Source of the DNA: Aquabacter sp. L1I39
Lineage (GTDB): Bacteria; Pseudomonadota; Alphaproteobacteria; Rhizobiales; Xanthobacteraceae
Length of the DNA: 64,000 nt
Direction of reading: 5' to 3'
Assembly: GCF_017742835.1 (NCBI RefSeq)
Contig: NZ_CP072392.1
Location: forward strand, 4,611,597 to 4,675,596
Of this stretch, positions 29,120 through 38,137 are shown piece after piece. Each line of letters starts with the position of its first letter. Position 1 is the stretch's first letter. The notes beneath the pieces were generated by a model that saw only the letters and a program-made list of their open reading frames with translations, was not told where the DNA came from and did not search any database. Made by a program: the position numbers and the translations under genes.

Positions 29120-30130
29120 ATGGCGGCACATGGCGCGGGCGGTGTGAGTGTGGTGGTATCGGGGGGCGCCGGGTTGGTGGCGCGGACGGGAAAGGGGGCG
29201 GGGGTGAAGGGGTCTGCGAGCCAGCAATTGTCGTTCCAGGCGATGATCTTCGTCATCTGCCTGTTTCCCTTCTACATCCTGGCGGCGACGCTGACCAATT
29301 CGGCGGCGGTGCTCACCGACCTGCTGGCCACCTCCTTCGACCTGACCTCGCTGACTGCCTGCTGGCTGGTGCTGCGCATCGCCCATAAGGGGCCGGGGGA
29401 GCGTTATGCCTATGGCCTCGGCAAGCTGGAGAACCTCGCCGAGCTGATGATCGCCATATTGCAGGTGATCCTGGTCATCATCGCCAGCGTGCGCGCCGTC
29501 TCCAGCCTCATGCATCCGGAGGCGGTGAGCGGGGCCTGGCTCGGCCTTGCGGTGACCGCCGCCGCGGTGTGCGGAAATGTCTTCCTCAACCGCAAGGCGA
29601 CGCGCCTCGCCCGCGAGACCCGCTCGCCGGTGCTCGCCGCCCAGGCGCGGGTGCACTTCATCTCAGCGGTGTCGTCCGGCTCGGTCTTCTGCGTCACCGT
29701 CATCACCTCAACCTTCCACCAGATCGAATGGGTGGCCTATCTGGACCCCATCGCGTCCTTCCTGGTGATCGGGCTGATGGTGTTCAACATCTTCGAGATG
29801 ATGACCAATTCGCTGGGCTCCCTGCTCGATCAGGCGATCGGCGAGGCGGGACAGCTGCGCATCCTCAAGGCCCTGACCACCCAGTTCGACGAGTTCGAGG
29901 AACTCGGCGACATCCGCACCCGCCAGCATGGCGGCAAGATGCTGGTGGAATTGCACCTGGGCTTCGATCCCCATTGGAGCGTCGCCCGCGCCCGCGAGGC
30001 GGTGGCGAAGCTCTCCAATGCCGTGAAGGAGGAGTTCGGCCAGGTGGGTGACACCGTGGACGTGTCCGTGGTGCTCCTGCCGCCCACCGCCCGCACGTTT
30101 CAGGCGGCGCTCGGCGAGGCGGCTCAGTAG
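29120..30130 (+). CDS. Cation diffusion facilitator-family protein with altered metal site
   Basis: A 336-residue inner-membrane protein with six TM helices and a C-terminal cytoplasmic domain (RTRQHGGKMLVELHLGFDP) typical of CDF transporters. KGPGERYAYGLGKLENLAEL is the conserved cytoplasmic loop after TM2. In TM2 the usual DxxxD is A70-x3-D74, and in TM5 the usual HxxxD is H179-x3-A183, so half of the canonical site is missing. A GTG start at 29204 is an alternative. It is divergent from mch and converges on a DUF1737 gene with a seven-base overlap. Confidence 0.85.
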   Translation: MAAHGAGGVSVVVSGGAGLVARTGKGAGVKGSASQQLSFQAMIFVICLFPFYILAATLTNSAAVLTDLLATSFDLTSLTACWLVLRIAHKGPGERYAYGLGKLENLAELMIAILQVILVIIASVRAVSSLMHPEAVSGAWLGLAVTAAAVCGNVFLNRKATRLARETRSPVLAAQARVHFISAVSSGSVFCVTVITSTFHQIEWVAYLDPIASFLVIGLMVFNIFEMMTNSLGSLLDQAIGEAGQLRILKALTTQFDEFEELGDIRTRQHGGKMLVELHLGFDPHWSVARAREAVAKLSNAVKEEFGQVGDTVDVSVVLLPPTARTFQAALGEAAQ

Positions 30131-30327
30131 TCCGACAGGGTGACGTCGTCCGTCCAGTCGCCGGGCACGTCCTTCACGATCACCTGCCCGCAAATGACGC
30201 GGCCCTTGACCGGATCGAAGGTGAGGGTGGGCGCGCCATAAAGCTGCCACCCCTTGTTCAGCGCCGCGCTCACGCGCTTGCAGAAGGCGCTGTCGTCGGG
30301 ACCCGTGAGATAGCGATAGAGCTTCAT
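30124..30327 (-). CDS. DUF1737 domain-containing small protein
   Basis: A 67-residue cytosolic protein with the pattern MKLYRYLTGPDDSAFCKRV then ALNKGWQLYGAPTLTFD, matching the DUF1737 family of unknown function. The domain fills nearly the whole protein. It overlaps the end of the CDF gene on the opposite strand by seven bases. Confidence 0.85.
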   Translation of the reverse strand: MKLYRYLTGPDDSAFCKRVSAALNKGWQLYGAPTLTFDPVKGRVICGQVIVKDVPGDWTDDVTLSDY

Positions 30328-30523
30328 AAGGCGGCCTCTGCCGGGTGGATGGGACCATGCGGTTATAGGCGCGCGCGGCAGGGGCGCAAATGGGCGTATG
30401 CGCGCTTTCCGTCCCGGCTCGCGGCTGCAGGGGTCGAAGAAGCGTAAGCCGAATGATGGTTCCGCGCATGAAAGTTTACGTAAGAATTGCCGACTATCAT
30501 GCTTTGCGCAGTTTAATATATCT

Positions 30524-30539
30524 TAGTCTTTCGTTGACA
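30524..30539 (+). promoter_or_regulatory. Conserved upstream element of subtilase gene 1
   Basis: TAGTCTTTCGTTGACA ends in a consensus-like -35 hexamer TTGACA, 72 bases before the start codon. The second subtilase gene has the same element (15 of 16 bases) 69 bases before its start. No clear -10 hexamer follows here. The A+T-rich DNA before it (30470-30530) contrasts with the genome average. Confidence 0.5.
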
Positions 30540-30610
30540 TGCGGCCGTGGAAGGCCCGAAAACACAGCCCGTATTTGTGCCCCTACTGGTGTGGGCGGGG
30601 AGTGCTAGGC

Positions 30611-33391
30611 ATGGCCAAGACCTTTATACCGACGGATCCCCTGTTTGGCGCACAGTGGCACCTGCTCAATACGGGGCAGGACATTATGGGCCTGCCGCAG
30701 GCGGAGGGCGCCTATCGCAACGACATCAATGTCACCGGCGTATGGCCCGATTATACGGGCGAGGGGGTGGTGGTCGCCGTGATGGACAATGGCTTTCAGG
30801 CCAGCCATCCCGATATCGCCCCGAACTATCTGGCCGATAAGTCCTATTATTTGACCCGTAACCAGCCCGGTCAGGTTGATGGCGACCACGGCACGGCGAC
30901 CCTCGGCCTGATTGCCGCCGCTCAAAATGATCTTGGCGGCGTGGGTGTCGCATATGGCGCCAAGGCCATCGGCTACACCACCGACGGCGTCATTGAGCGC
31001 TCCGGCTTGGTTGAGATTGATAATTTCACGCCAGACTTCATCAAGGCAACCGCACGAATGCTGATGGATGGCGTCAGCGTCAGCAGCAACAGCTGGGGCA
31101 TGCCGCTTCGCCAAACGCCATTTCAGGATGCGGCCAAGCAGGACATCTATGCCGCGGCGTTCACGGATCTCGTGAGCCTGGGCCGCGACGGCCTCGGCAT
31201 TTCTGTTTTGTTCGCGGCCGGCAATAACACAGCGCTGACCTCGCAAGTGAAGCAGAACACCAATTTCTATCCGACGACGAGCCTACCCCAAGCGATCGTG
31301 GTGGGCGCCGCGACCGTGGAAGGCAAAGCGACGGACTACACAATCCCGGGCGCCAATGTGCTGGTCGCAGCGCCAGGCAGCGGCACCAAGTCCACCTCCG
31401 TTCCCACCGTGTCGGAGGTGTCGAGCATCGTCACCACCGACCTTCTGGGCGAGGCCGGCCTCAACAAGACGCCGGACGGGGACTATACGAATCTGTGGGA
31501 TGAAGCCACGCACAGCCATGGGTTCAACGGCACCTCGGCTGCCACACCCATTGCGGCCGGCGTTGTGGCGCTCATGCTTGAGGCCAATCCGAACCTTGGC
31601 TACCGCGACATCCAGGAAATCCTGGCCTACAGCGCCAAGACGCCGGACGGCGTTGCGGAGTGGAAGACGAACGGAAGCTCGGACTGGAACGGCGGCGGGC
31701 TCCTCTATGACGACCATCTCGGCTTCGGGTTGATCGACGCCCACGCGGCGGTCCGTCTTGCCGAGACCTGGCAGAAGCAGAGCACCTACGACAACCTCGT
31801 CACCCTGACCCAGTCCGTTTCCGGGTCGACCGATGCGCTGGTGGTCGCCGCAGGTCAGGCGCGGCATGTGGACCTGAGCTTCGAGGATCTCATCCGCGTT
31901 CAGCACGCGACGCTCTCGATCAATGCGGGGGTGAACGCGGGGTTCGGGTCGCTCACGGGATCTCTGGAAGACATCTCCATTTCGCTGACCGGACCCGACG
32001 GCGTCACCACCGACCTTTTCATGGACGCGTCCTATTATCAGTTCGTGGGGGTCAGTGGACCTCTGCGGTTTTCCTTCGACACCGTCCATAATTGGGGAGA
32101 GATGTCGAACAGCGGCAAATGGACGGTCAATATCACCAATAATGGCGACGCCGACCTTGTGATCTATGCTGAGCTAGCGCTACTCGGCGACGCCGTCACT
32201 GCCGGCGAGACTTTCATCTATACAGACGATTACGCCCGTCTGGGTACGGATGACATCGACCGGACCATCCTCTCCAGCACCCAGGCGGGTCCCCACACCC
32301 TCAATGCGGCGGCGGTGACCTCCGACACCACGGTCAATCTGTGCTGCGACGAGGCCACCATCGCCGGCGTCGTCACCTATTTCACCCCCGACATGCGCTT
32401 TGCCCGCGTGGTGACGGGCGATGGCAATGACACGCTCACGGGTGACGAGGGCGACACCGTCTTCTTCACCGGCCGCGGCACCAATAGCGTGGAGGGCGGC
32501 GGCGGCCACGATACCCTGCAATTCCTGTGGGACTTCAAGGCCTACAGCCAGAGCGCCTATGGCATCCAGACGGTCATCGTCGGGGCCGACAGTGTCGATT
32601 ATGCCACCGACATCGCCGCGCTCCAGTTTGCCGATGGCACGCTGACGCTGGGCCATGATCCGCTGGTCAATGACCTCTTCTATGCCGGCCAGGTGGCCAG
32701 CCTGCTGGATTCCGGCACCACCGCCGAAAGCCATTATGACAGCGTGGGCTGGAAGGCGGGGCTCGACCCCAACGGGGTATTCGACACCTCCGCTTATCTG
32801 GCCAATCATGCGGCGCTGAAGGCGGCGGGCACCAATCCGCTGGATTATTTCCACGAAACCGGCTGGAAGAATGGCGATGATCCTTCGGCCCGCTTCGACA
32901 CCTCGCTCTATCTGAAGCTCAACCCGGACGTGGCGGCGGCGGGGGTCGATCCGCTCCAGCACTATCTGCAATACGGCATCCATGAAGGGCGCGAGGTGCG
33001 GCCCGTGGTGGACAGCGCCCATCTGCAGGATGGCGGCATGTTCGACGGCACCTTCTATCTCCTGGCCAATGAGGACGTGGCGCTGGCGGGGGCCAATCCC
33101 TACGAGCACTGGATCGCTTATGGGCAGAAGGAAGGGCGCGATCCCAACGCCTATTTCGACATCAGTTACTACCTCTCCGCCAATCCCGACGTGGCGGCGG
33201 CGGGGGCCAATGCCGTTGATCACTACATGACCTATGGCTGGAAGGAAGGCCGCGATCCCTCCGCCAATTTCGATACCGAAGGCTATCTCGACCATTATGC
33301 GGACGTGGCGGCCGCCGGCATTGACCCGCTGGTCCACTATCTCGTCTATGGCATCGGCGAGGGCCGCCAGGCGAGCTGGGACCTGGCCTGA
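30611..33391 (+). CDS. Secreted S8 subtilase with P domain, RTX-like segment and NPDVAAAG repeats (copy 1)
   Basis: A 926-residue serine peptidase. It has no Sec signal or propeptide, and the catalytic domain begins at once with DPLFGAQWHLLNTGQD. The triad is D59 (VVAVMDNGF), H93 (GDHGTATLG) and S309 (NGTSAATPIAAG). A P/homo-B domain at about 405-530 contains ISISLTGPDGVTTDLF. A degenerate RTX segment follows (VTGDGNDTLTGDEGDTVF). Residues ~700-926 hold five repeats of about 40-48 residues of type FD..YL..NPDVAAAG.DPL.HYL.YG..EGRDP. Type I secretion is inferred from the absent signal peptide and RTX character. The adjacent gene is a paralogue. Confidence 0.9.
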   Translation: MAKTFIPTDPLFGAQWHLLNTGQDIMGLPQAEGAYRNDINVTGVWPDYTGEGVVVAVMDNGFQASHPDIAPNYLADKSYYLTRNQPGQVDGDHGTATLGLIAAAQNDLGGVGVAYGAKAIGYTTDGVIERSGLVEIDNFTPDFIKATARMLMDGVSVSSNSWGMPLRQTPFQDAAKQDIYAAAFTDLVSLGRDGLGISVLFAAGNNTALTSQVKQNTNFYPTTSLPQAIVVGAATVEGKATDYTIPGANVLVAAPGSGTKSTSVPTVSEVSSIVTTDLLGEAGLNKTPDGDYTNLWDEATHSHGFNGTSAATPIAAGVVALMLEANPNLGYRDIQEILAYSAKTPDGVAEWKTNGSSDWNGGGLLYDDHLGFGLIDAHAAVRLAETWQKQSTYDNLVTLTQSVSGSTDALVVAAGQARHVDLSFEDLIRVQHATLSINAGVNAGFGSLTGSLEDISISLTGPDGVTTDLFMDASYYQFVGVSGPLRFSFDTVHNWGEMSNSGKWTVNITNNGDADLVIYAELALLGDAVTAGETFIYTDDYARLGTDDIDRTILSSTQAGPHTLNAAAVTSDTTVNLCCDEATIAGVVTYFTPDMRFARVVTGDGNDTLTGDEGDTVFFTGRGTNSVEGGGGHDTLQFLWDFKAYSQSAYGIQTVIVGADSVDYATDIAALQFADGTLTLGHDPLVNDLFYAGQVASLLDSGTTAESHYDSVGWKAGLDPNGVFDTSAYLANHAALKAAGTNPLDYFHETGWKNGDDPSARFDTSLYLKLNPDVAAAGVDPLQHYLQYGIHEGREVRPVVDSAHLQDGGMFDGTFYLLANEDVALAGANPYEHWIAYGQKEGRDPNAYFDISYYLSANPDVAAAGANAVDHYMTYGWKEGRDPSANFDTEGYLDHYADVAAAGIDPLVHYLVYGIGEGRQASWDLA

Positions 33392-33734
33392 CGGCCGCGT
33401 TCAAGACCGCGCGCGGGCGCGGCCTCGCGCGCGGCCCATCCGAGCCAAAGCCATCCGCGCCGTTGGCCCGGCCTTTCAAGCGACACGGCGAGAGCAAGCC
33501 CATGGGCCCACGCAGGGTGCGAGCGGAGGTCGGGCTGCAGCCGGGGATCTGCCTTTGTTTCGGGTTGGGTGCATTGATCGGAAGTAAGGTTTGATGAAAT
33601 AGATCTTAGTTCATTTTCTAGGGCTTATTCTGTCAGATCATTTGTGTCGTAGTCTTTCATTGACAATTTACATTGGTCGCGCCGTAAAATGACCCAGAGG
33701 GATGTGCCTTGCACGTACGGTGGGGAGGGTCGGC
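33392..33734. other. Gap between subtilase genes with conserved upstream element
   Basis: No gene is seen. The left part is GC-rich, and the right part from about 33585 is A+T-rich. TAGTCTTTCATTGACA at 33651-33666 repeats the element upstream of copy 1. A TAAAAT 19 bases downstream of TTGACA is a possible -10 hexamer. Confidence 0.5.
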
Positions 33735-36443
33735 ATGGCCAAGAGCGTTGGATATTGGGATCCGCTGTTCGACGATCAGTGGCACCTGCTCAATACCGGG
33801 CAGGACATCATGGGTCTGCCGCAGGCGGAGGGCGCCTATCGCAACGACATCAACGTCACCGGCGTATGGCCCAATTACACCGGAAAAGGCGTGGTGGTCG
33901 GTGTCCTGGACGACGGTTTCCAGGCCGACCACCCGGATTTGAAGCAGAATTATCTGGCGGATAAGGCCTATAACTTCATCACCGAAACCCCCGGCCAATA
34001 TCCTGGGGACCATGGCACGGCCACCACGGGCCTCATCGTGGCGGCGAACAATGGCGTGGGCGGGCTGGGCGTTGCCTATGAGGCATCCGCCATCGGCTAT
34101 ACGAGTGCCGCGATCGGCCCCTCCATTCTCTATAGTTTCGTAAAAGCCGCCAGCCACATGCTGCAGGACGGCGTGGACGTCAGTTCCAACAGCTGGGGTG
34201 CGCCGTTCGAAACCCCATTTGGCGGGGCGTTGCTGCAGCCGGTCTTCAACAATGTCACCCTGAATCTCGCACAGATGGGCCGGGACGGATTGGGGACGGT
34301 CACCGTCTTCGCCGCCGGCAACGGACGGGCAGAGAACGAGCATACGGCCTCGGTGGTGACGGGCGGCTCGCCCTTCGTGATCCTCGTCGCCGCTGCCAAT
34401 GCGGACGGCACGGTGGCGAGCTATTCCACGGCCGGCACCAGTGTGCTGGTGGCTGCCCCGGGCAGCGGAAACACGCTGGACGGACCCGCGAACGAACTCC
34501 CCAGCATCGTCACCACGGACCTGACGGGCACCGCCGGCTACAATATCCAGGAAGACGGCGACTACACCAATGTCAGCGGTGCGGGAAGCTACGGCTTTTC
34601 GGGAACCTCCGCTGCCGCGCCCATCGTCTCAGGGGTGGTCGCCCTGATGCTGGAAGCCAATCCCCTTCTCGGCTATCGGGATGTCCAGGAAATCCTCGCC
34701 TACAGCGCCAGGAATCCCGCGCAGGTGGCCACCTGGCAGACCAATGGCGCGGGCGACTGGAACGGGGGAGGCCTGCTGTTCAACGATGATCTCGGCTTCG
34801 GCCTGGTGGATGCCCATGCGGCCGTGCGGCTGGCCGAGACCTGGACCAAGCAGAGCACGTTCGACAATGCCGCCCGGCTTTCAGCCACCTTCTCCAATGG
34901 TTCGGTCACCCTCGCCAGCGGCGAAAGCGTGAACCTGTCGGTGCGGTTCGAGGATGTCATCCGTGTGCAGCACGCCCTGGTCGGGCTCCATATTCAAGCG
35001 CCGAACTCTGGATTGGAGAACCTGTCCGTCAGCCTGATCGGGCCGGATGGCACATCGAACCTGTTCATGGACCCCTCTGTCTACGCGCCCTCCGCATCGA
35101 TCGGATTGACGGACCTGTCTTACACATTCGATACGGTGAGAAGCTGGGGGCAGATTTCAACATCCGGCGATTGGGTTCTGTCCGTCTCCAACAATACGGG
35201 GGGCGCCGTTTCGTTCGAAGCTGGTCTTTGGCTGATCGGAGATGGTGTCAATGTCGGTGAAACCTTCATCTATACCGACGATTACGCCCGCCTCGGCGCC
35301 GAGGACGCGGATCGCACCACCCTCTCCAGCACCCAGCCCTATCCCCACACCCTCAATGCGGCGGCGGTGACGTCCGATACCTGGGTCAATCTGAGTTCCG
35401 ACGCGGCCAGGGTCGCCGGGGTCGACACCCATTTCACGCCGAGCCTGCGCTTTGGCCGCGTGGTGACGGGCGACGGCAATGACACGCTCAAGGGCGACGC
35501 GGACGACACGGTCTTCGTCACCGGGCGCGGCATCAACAGCGTGGATGGCGGCGGCGGCTATGACACGCTGCAATTGCAGTGGGAGCTCAAGAGCTACAAC
35601 CAGAACGCCTATGGTGCTCAGACCATGATCATGGGCATCCAGAGCACCGACTTCGTCAGCAACATCGCCGCGCTCCAGTTCGCCGACGGCACATTGCTGC
35701 TGGACGATGATCCTCTGGTCAACGACCTCATGTATGCGGGCTATGTCCCGAGCCTTTTGAATTCCGGTCTCACCGCGCGGGACCATTATGACAGCGTGGG
35801 CTGGAAGGCGGGGCTGGACCCCAACGGGATGTTCAGCACCACCGCCTATCTCGCCAATCACGCCGCGCTCAAGGCGGCCGGGACCAATCCGCTGGATTAT
35901 TACCACGAGACCGGTTGGAAGAATGGCGATGACCCTTCCGCTCGCTTCGATAGCTCGCTCTATCTGAAGCTAAACCCGGACGTGGCGTCTGCCGGGGTCG
36001 ATCCGCTCCAGCACTACCTGCAATATGGCATGCATGAGGGCCGGCAGGTGCGCCCGGTGGTGGACAGCGCCCGTCTGGAGCATGGCGGCACGTTCGACGC
36101 CACCTTCTACCTCTTGTCCAATGTGGACGTGGCTCTGGCGGGCGCCGATGCCTATGAGCATTGGAGCGTCTATGGCCTGAAGGAAGGGCGGGATCCCAAC
36201 GCCTATTTCGATGTCAGCTATTATCTCCAGGTCAATCCGGATGTTGCGGCGGCGGGGTCCAACCCGCTCGATCACTACATGACCTATGGCTGGAAAGAGG
36301 GCCGCGATCCCTCGCGCGGCTTCGATACTGAGGGCTATCTCGACCATTACGGGGACGTGGCGGCCGCTGGCGTCGATCCTCTGGTCCATTATCTCATCTA
36401 CGGCATTGGCGAAGGCCGTCAGGCGACCTGGGACCTGGCCTGA
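33735..36443 (+). CDS. Secreted S8 subtilase with P domain, RTX-like segment and NPDVAAAG repeats (copy 2)
   Basis: A 902-residue paralogue of the preceding gene with the same architecture. The triad is D59 (VVGVLDDGF), H93 (GDHGTATTG) and S292 (SGTSAAAPIVSG). The P domain (LSVSLIGPDGTSNLFMDP) and the RTX-like VTGDGNDTLKGDADDTVF follow. Five C-terminal repeats end in the same WDLA tail. The N-terminal and repeat regions are much closer to copy 1 than the mid-peptidase and P domains, indicating tandem duplication followed by uneven divergence or gene conversion. No processing or secretion genes adjoin. Confidence 0.9.
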   Translation: MAKSVGYWDPLFDDQWHLLNTGQDIMGLPQAEGAYRNDINVTGVWPNYTGKGVVVGVLDDGFQADHPDLKQNYLADKAYNFITETPGQYPGDHGTATTGLIVAANNGVGGLGVAYEASAIGYTSAAIGPSILYSFVKAASHMLQDGVDVSSNSWGAPFETPFGGALLQPVFNNVTLNLAQMGRDGLGTVTVFAAGNGRAENEHTASVVTGGSPFVILVAAANADGTVASYSTAGTSVLVAAPGSGNTLDGPANELPSIVTTDLTGTAGYNIQEDGDYTNVSGAGSYGFSGTSAAAPIVSGVVALMLEANPLLGYRDVQEILAYSARNPAQVATWQTNGAGDWNGGGLLFNDDLGFGLVDAHAAVRLAETWTKQSTFDNAARLSATFSNGSVTLASGESVNLSVRFEDVIRVQHALVGLHIQAPNSGLENLSVSLIGPDGTSNLFMDPSVYAPSASIGLTDLSYTFDTVRSWGQISTSGDWVLSVSNNTGGAVSFEAGLWLIGDGVNVGETFIYTDDYARLGAEDADRTTLSSTQPYPHTLNAAAVTSDTWVNLSSDAARVAGVDTHFTPSLRFGRVVTGDGNDTLKGDADDTVFVTGRGINSVDGGGGYDTLQLQWELKSYNQNAYGAQTMIMGIQSTDFVSNIAALQFADGTLLLDDDPLVNDLMYAGYVPSLLNSGLTARDHYDSVGWKAGLDPNGMFSTTAYLANHAALKAAGTNPLDYYHETGWKNGDDPSARFDSSLYLKLNPDVASAGVDPLQHYLQYGMHEGRQVRPVVDSARLEHGGTFDATFYLLSNVDVALAGADAYEHWSVYGLKEGRDPNAYFDVSYYLQVNPDVAAAGSNPLDHYMTYGWKEGRDPSRGFDTEGYLDHYGDVAAAGVDPLVHYLIYGIGEGRQATWDLA

Positions 36444-36488
36444 GTGGCGCGGGCGGCGGCTGGCGCGCCCCGCCCGCATCTCACCGTC

Positions 36489-37163
36489 TCAGGCCGGGAG
36501 CCTTGCCCCGGCCTCCCGTGCGGCGGCTTCGCGGGTGCGCTGGAACTCGTCCGTGCGGGCGCGAATCTCCGCCTCCAGGCGCTGGCGCACCGCGCCGTCC
36601 ATGGCCGCCAGATAGGCCTCATATTCCAAGGCGAGGGCGATGCGCCCCGCCTCGTCCGACCCCGCCAGCTCGGACACGATCTCCAGCGCCACATCGAGCC
36701 CGGCGCTCGATCCCGCCCCCGTCACCCGGTTGCCGTCCCGCACCACCCGCGCGCGGGTAGGCTCCGCGCCGAGCAGCGGCAATTGATCCGCCGACAGCCA
36801 GTGGCAGGCGGCGCGGTGGCCCTTCAGCAGGCCCGCCGCGCCGAGGAGCAGCGCGCCGGTGCTCACCGAGCCGATGATCCGCGCCTCCTGCGCCATGTAG
36901 CGCAGGAAGGTCAGCACGGTGTCATCGGCCATGAGCTTCACCTGCCCCGGCCCGCCCGGCACGAACAGCACGTCGCACCGGTCCAGATGGCCGAACTTGG
37001 TGGTGGGCTCCAGGGTCAGGCCCGCCGCGTCGGTGATGGCGCGGGTGGACTTCCAGGCCAGATGCACCTTGGCCTCGGGAAGCCGCGCCAGCACCTCGAA
37101 CGGCCCGGTGAGGTCGAGCTGCGTCATGCCGGGATAGGCCAGCATGACGATGGTGTGGGCCAT
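36489..37163 (-). CDS. DJ-1/PfpI-family protein with Ser in place of the nucleophilic Cys
   Basis: A 224-residue class I amidotransferase-like protein resembling isonitrile hydratase and DJ-1/PfpI proteins. IVMLAYPGMTQLDLTGPFEV opens the fold and VLFVPGGPGQVKLM is conserved. The nucleophile elbow reads GSVSTGALLLGAAG, so residue 101, normally Cys, is Ser (codon AGC). The C-terminus has a charged helical extension. It is three bases downstream of the malyl-CoA lyase-type gene and so probably in its operon. Enzymatic activity is doubtful unless Ser can substitute. Confidence 0.85.
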   Translation of the reverse strand: MAHTIVMLAYPGMTQLDLTGPFEVLARLPEAKVHLAWKSTRAITDAAGLTLEPTTKFGHLDRCDVLFVPGGPGQVKLMADDTVLTFLRYMAQEARIIGSVSTGALLLGAAGLLKGHRAACHWLSADQLPLLGAEPTRARVVRDGNRVTGAGSSAGLDVALEIVSELAGSDEAGRIALALEYEAYLAAMDGAVRQRLEAEIRARTDEFQRTREAAAREAGARLPA

Positions 37164-37166
37164 GGC

Positions 37167-38045
37167 TCAGGCGCGCGCGGCGATGGCGTCGGCCAGCGAC
37201 ACGGTGCGCCGCGCCATGTCCGCATGCATGCGCTCCACCATGCGGCCGTCCAGCTGGATCACGCCCTTGCCGGCATTTTCCGGCTGGTCGAAGGCGGCGA
37301 TGATGGTGCGGGCGCGGGTGACCTCCGCCTCGGGCGGGCTGAAGGCGGTGTTGCAGGGTTCGATCTGGGCGGGGTGGATCAGCGTCTTGCCGTCCATGCC
37401 CAGCTCCACGCCCTGCTGGCACTCGGCTTTGAAGCCCTCCATGTCCTGGAACTGGTTCCACACGCCGTCCAGCACGTCGATGCCATAGGCATGGGCGGCG
37501 GCCACCGACAGGGTCAGCCAGGGATACATGGGCGCGCGGCCGGGAATGAGGGCGGCGCGGGTTTCCTTGGCCAGGTCGTTGGTGCCCATCACGAAGACCG
37601 CGAGGCGGGTGATGGGGTCGCGCGCGGCGGCGGCGATGTCCTTCACGGCGAAGATGGCGAGCGGTGTCTCGATCATCGCCCACACGCGGGTCTCGGCGGG
37701 CACGCCCAGCGCCTCCAGGCGACGGCCGACGGTGACGAGTTGCTCGGGATCCTGCACCTTGGGGATGAGGATGGCATCGGGACGGGCGGAGGCGGCGGCC
37801 TCAATGTCGTCACTGCCCCACGGCGTGTCCAGCCCGTTGACGCGGATCACCACCTCGCGGGGGCCGAAGCCGCCGGCCTTCACCGTCTCCACCACGCGGG
37901 TGCGGGCCTCCAGCTTGGCGTCGGGGGCGACCGCGTCCTCCAGGTCCAGAATCACGCCATCCGCCGGCAGGGTCCGCGCCTTTTCCAGCGCGCGGGCATT
38001 GGAGCCGGGCATATAAAGGACGCTGCGGCGCGGGCGGATGGTCAT
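37167..38045 (-). CDS. HpcH/HpaI-family CoA ester lyase (malyl-CoA lyase/thioesterase-like)
   Basis: A 292-residue citrate-lyase-beta-like TIM-barrel enzyme. RRSVLYMPGSNARALEKART, GVILDLEDAVAPDAK, VVIRVNGLDTPWGSDD and the Glu of WAMIETPLAIF are the substrate- and Mg-binding blocks. Such enzymes cleave L-malyl-CoA or beta-methylmalyl-CoA (Mcl1) or hydrolyse malyl-CoA (Mcl2), and sequence alone does not decide between them. Mesaconyl-CoA hydratase at 28 kb supports an ethylmalonyl-CoA pathway role. The start is the ATG at 38045. Confidence 0.85.
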   Translation of the reverse strand: MTIRPRRSVLYMPGSNARALEKARTLPADGVILDLEDAVAPDAKLEARTRVVETVKAGGFGPREVVIRVNGLDTPWGSDDIEAAASARPDAILIPKVQDPEQLVTVGRRLEALGVPAETRVWAMIETPLAIFAVKDIAAAARDPITRLAVFVMGTNDLAKETRAALIPGRAPMYPWLTLSVAAAHAYGIDVLDGVWNQFQDMEGFKAECQQGVELGMDGKTLIHPAQIEPCNTAFSPPEAEVTRARTIIAAFDQPENAGKGVIQLDGRMVERMHADMARRTVSLADAIAARA

Positions 38046-38137
38046 GTGGGCTCTCCCCAGAGGTTGTTGCGGTGCAAAGCTAGAGCGATGCGACGCAAGA
38101 GGGAAGCGGGCCGTTGGTCGGGCGGGAGGAGAAGAAT

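Noticed and set aside
27464..30130. An 888-residue open frame on the + strand spanning the esterase end, mch and the CDF gene
   Set aside because: Only its last 336 codons (the CDF protein) look like protein. The rest is His/Gly/Arg-rich antisense of mch.
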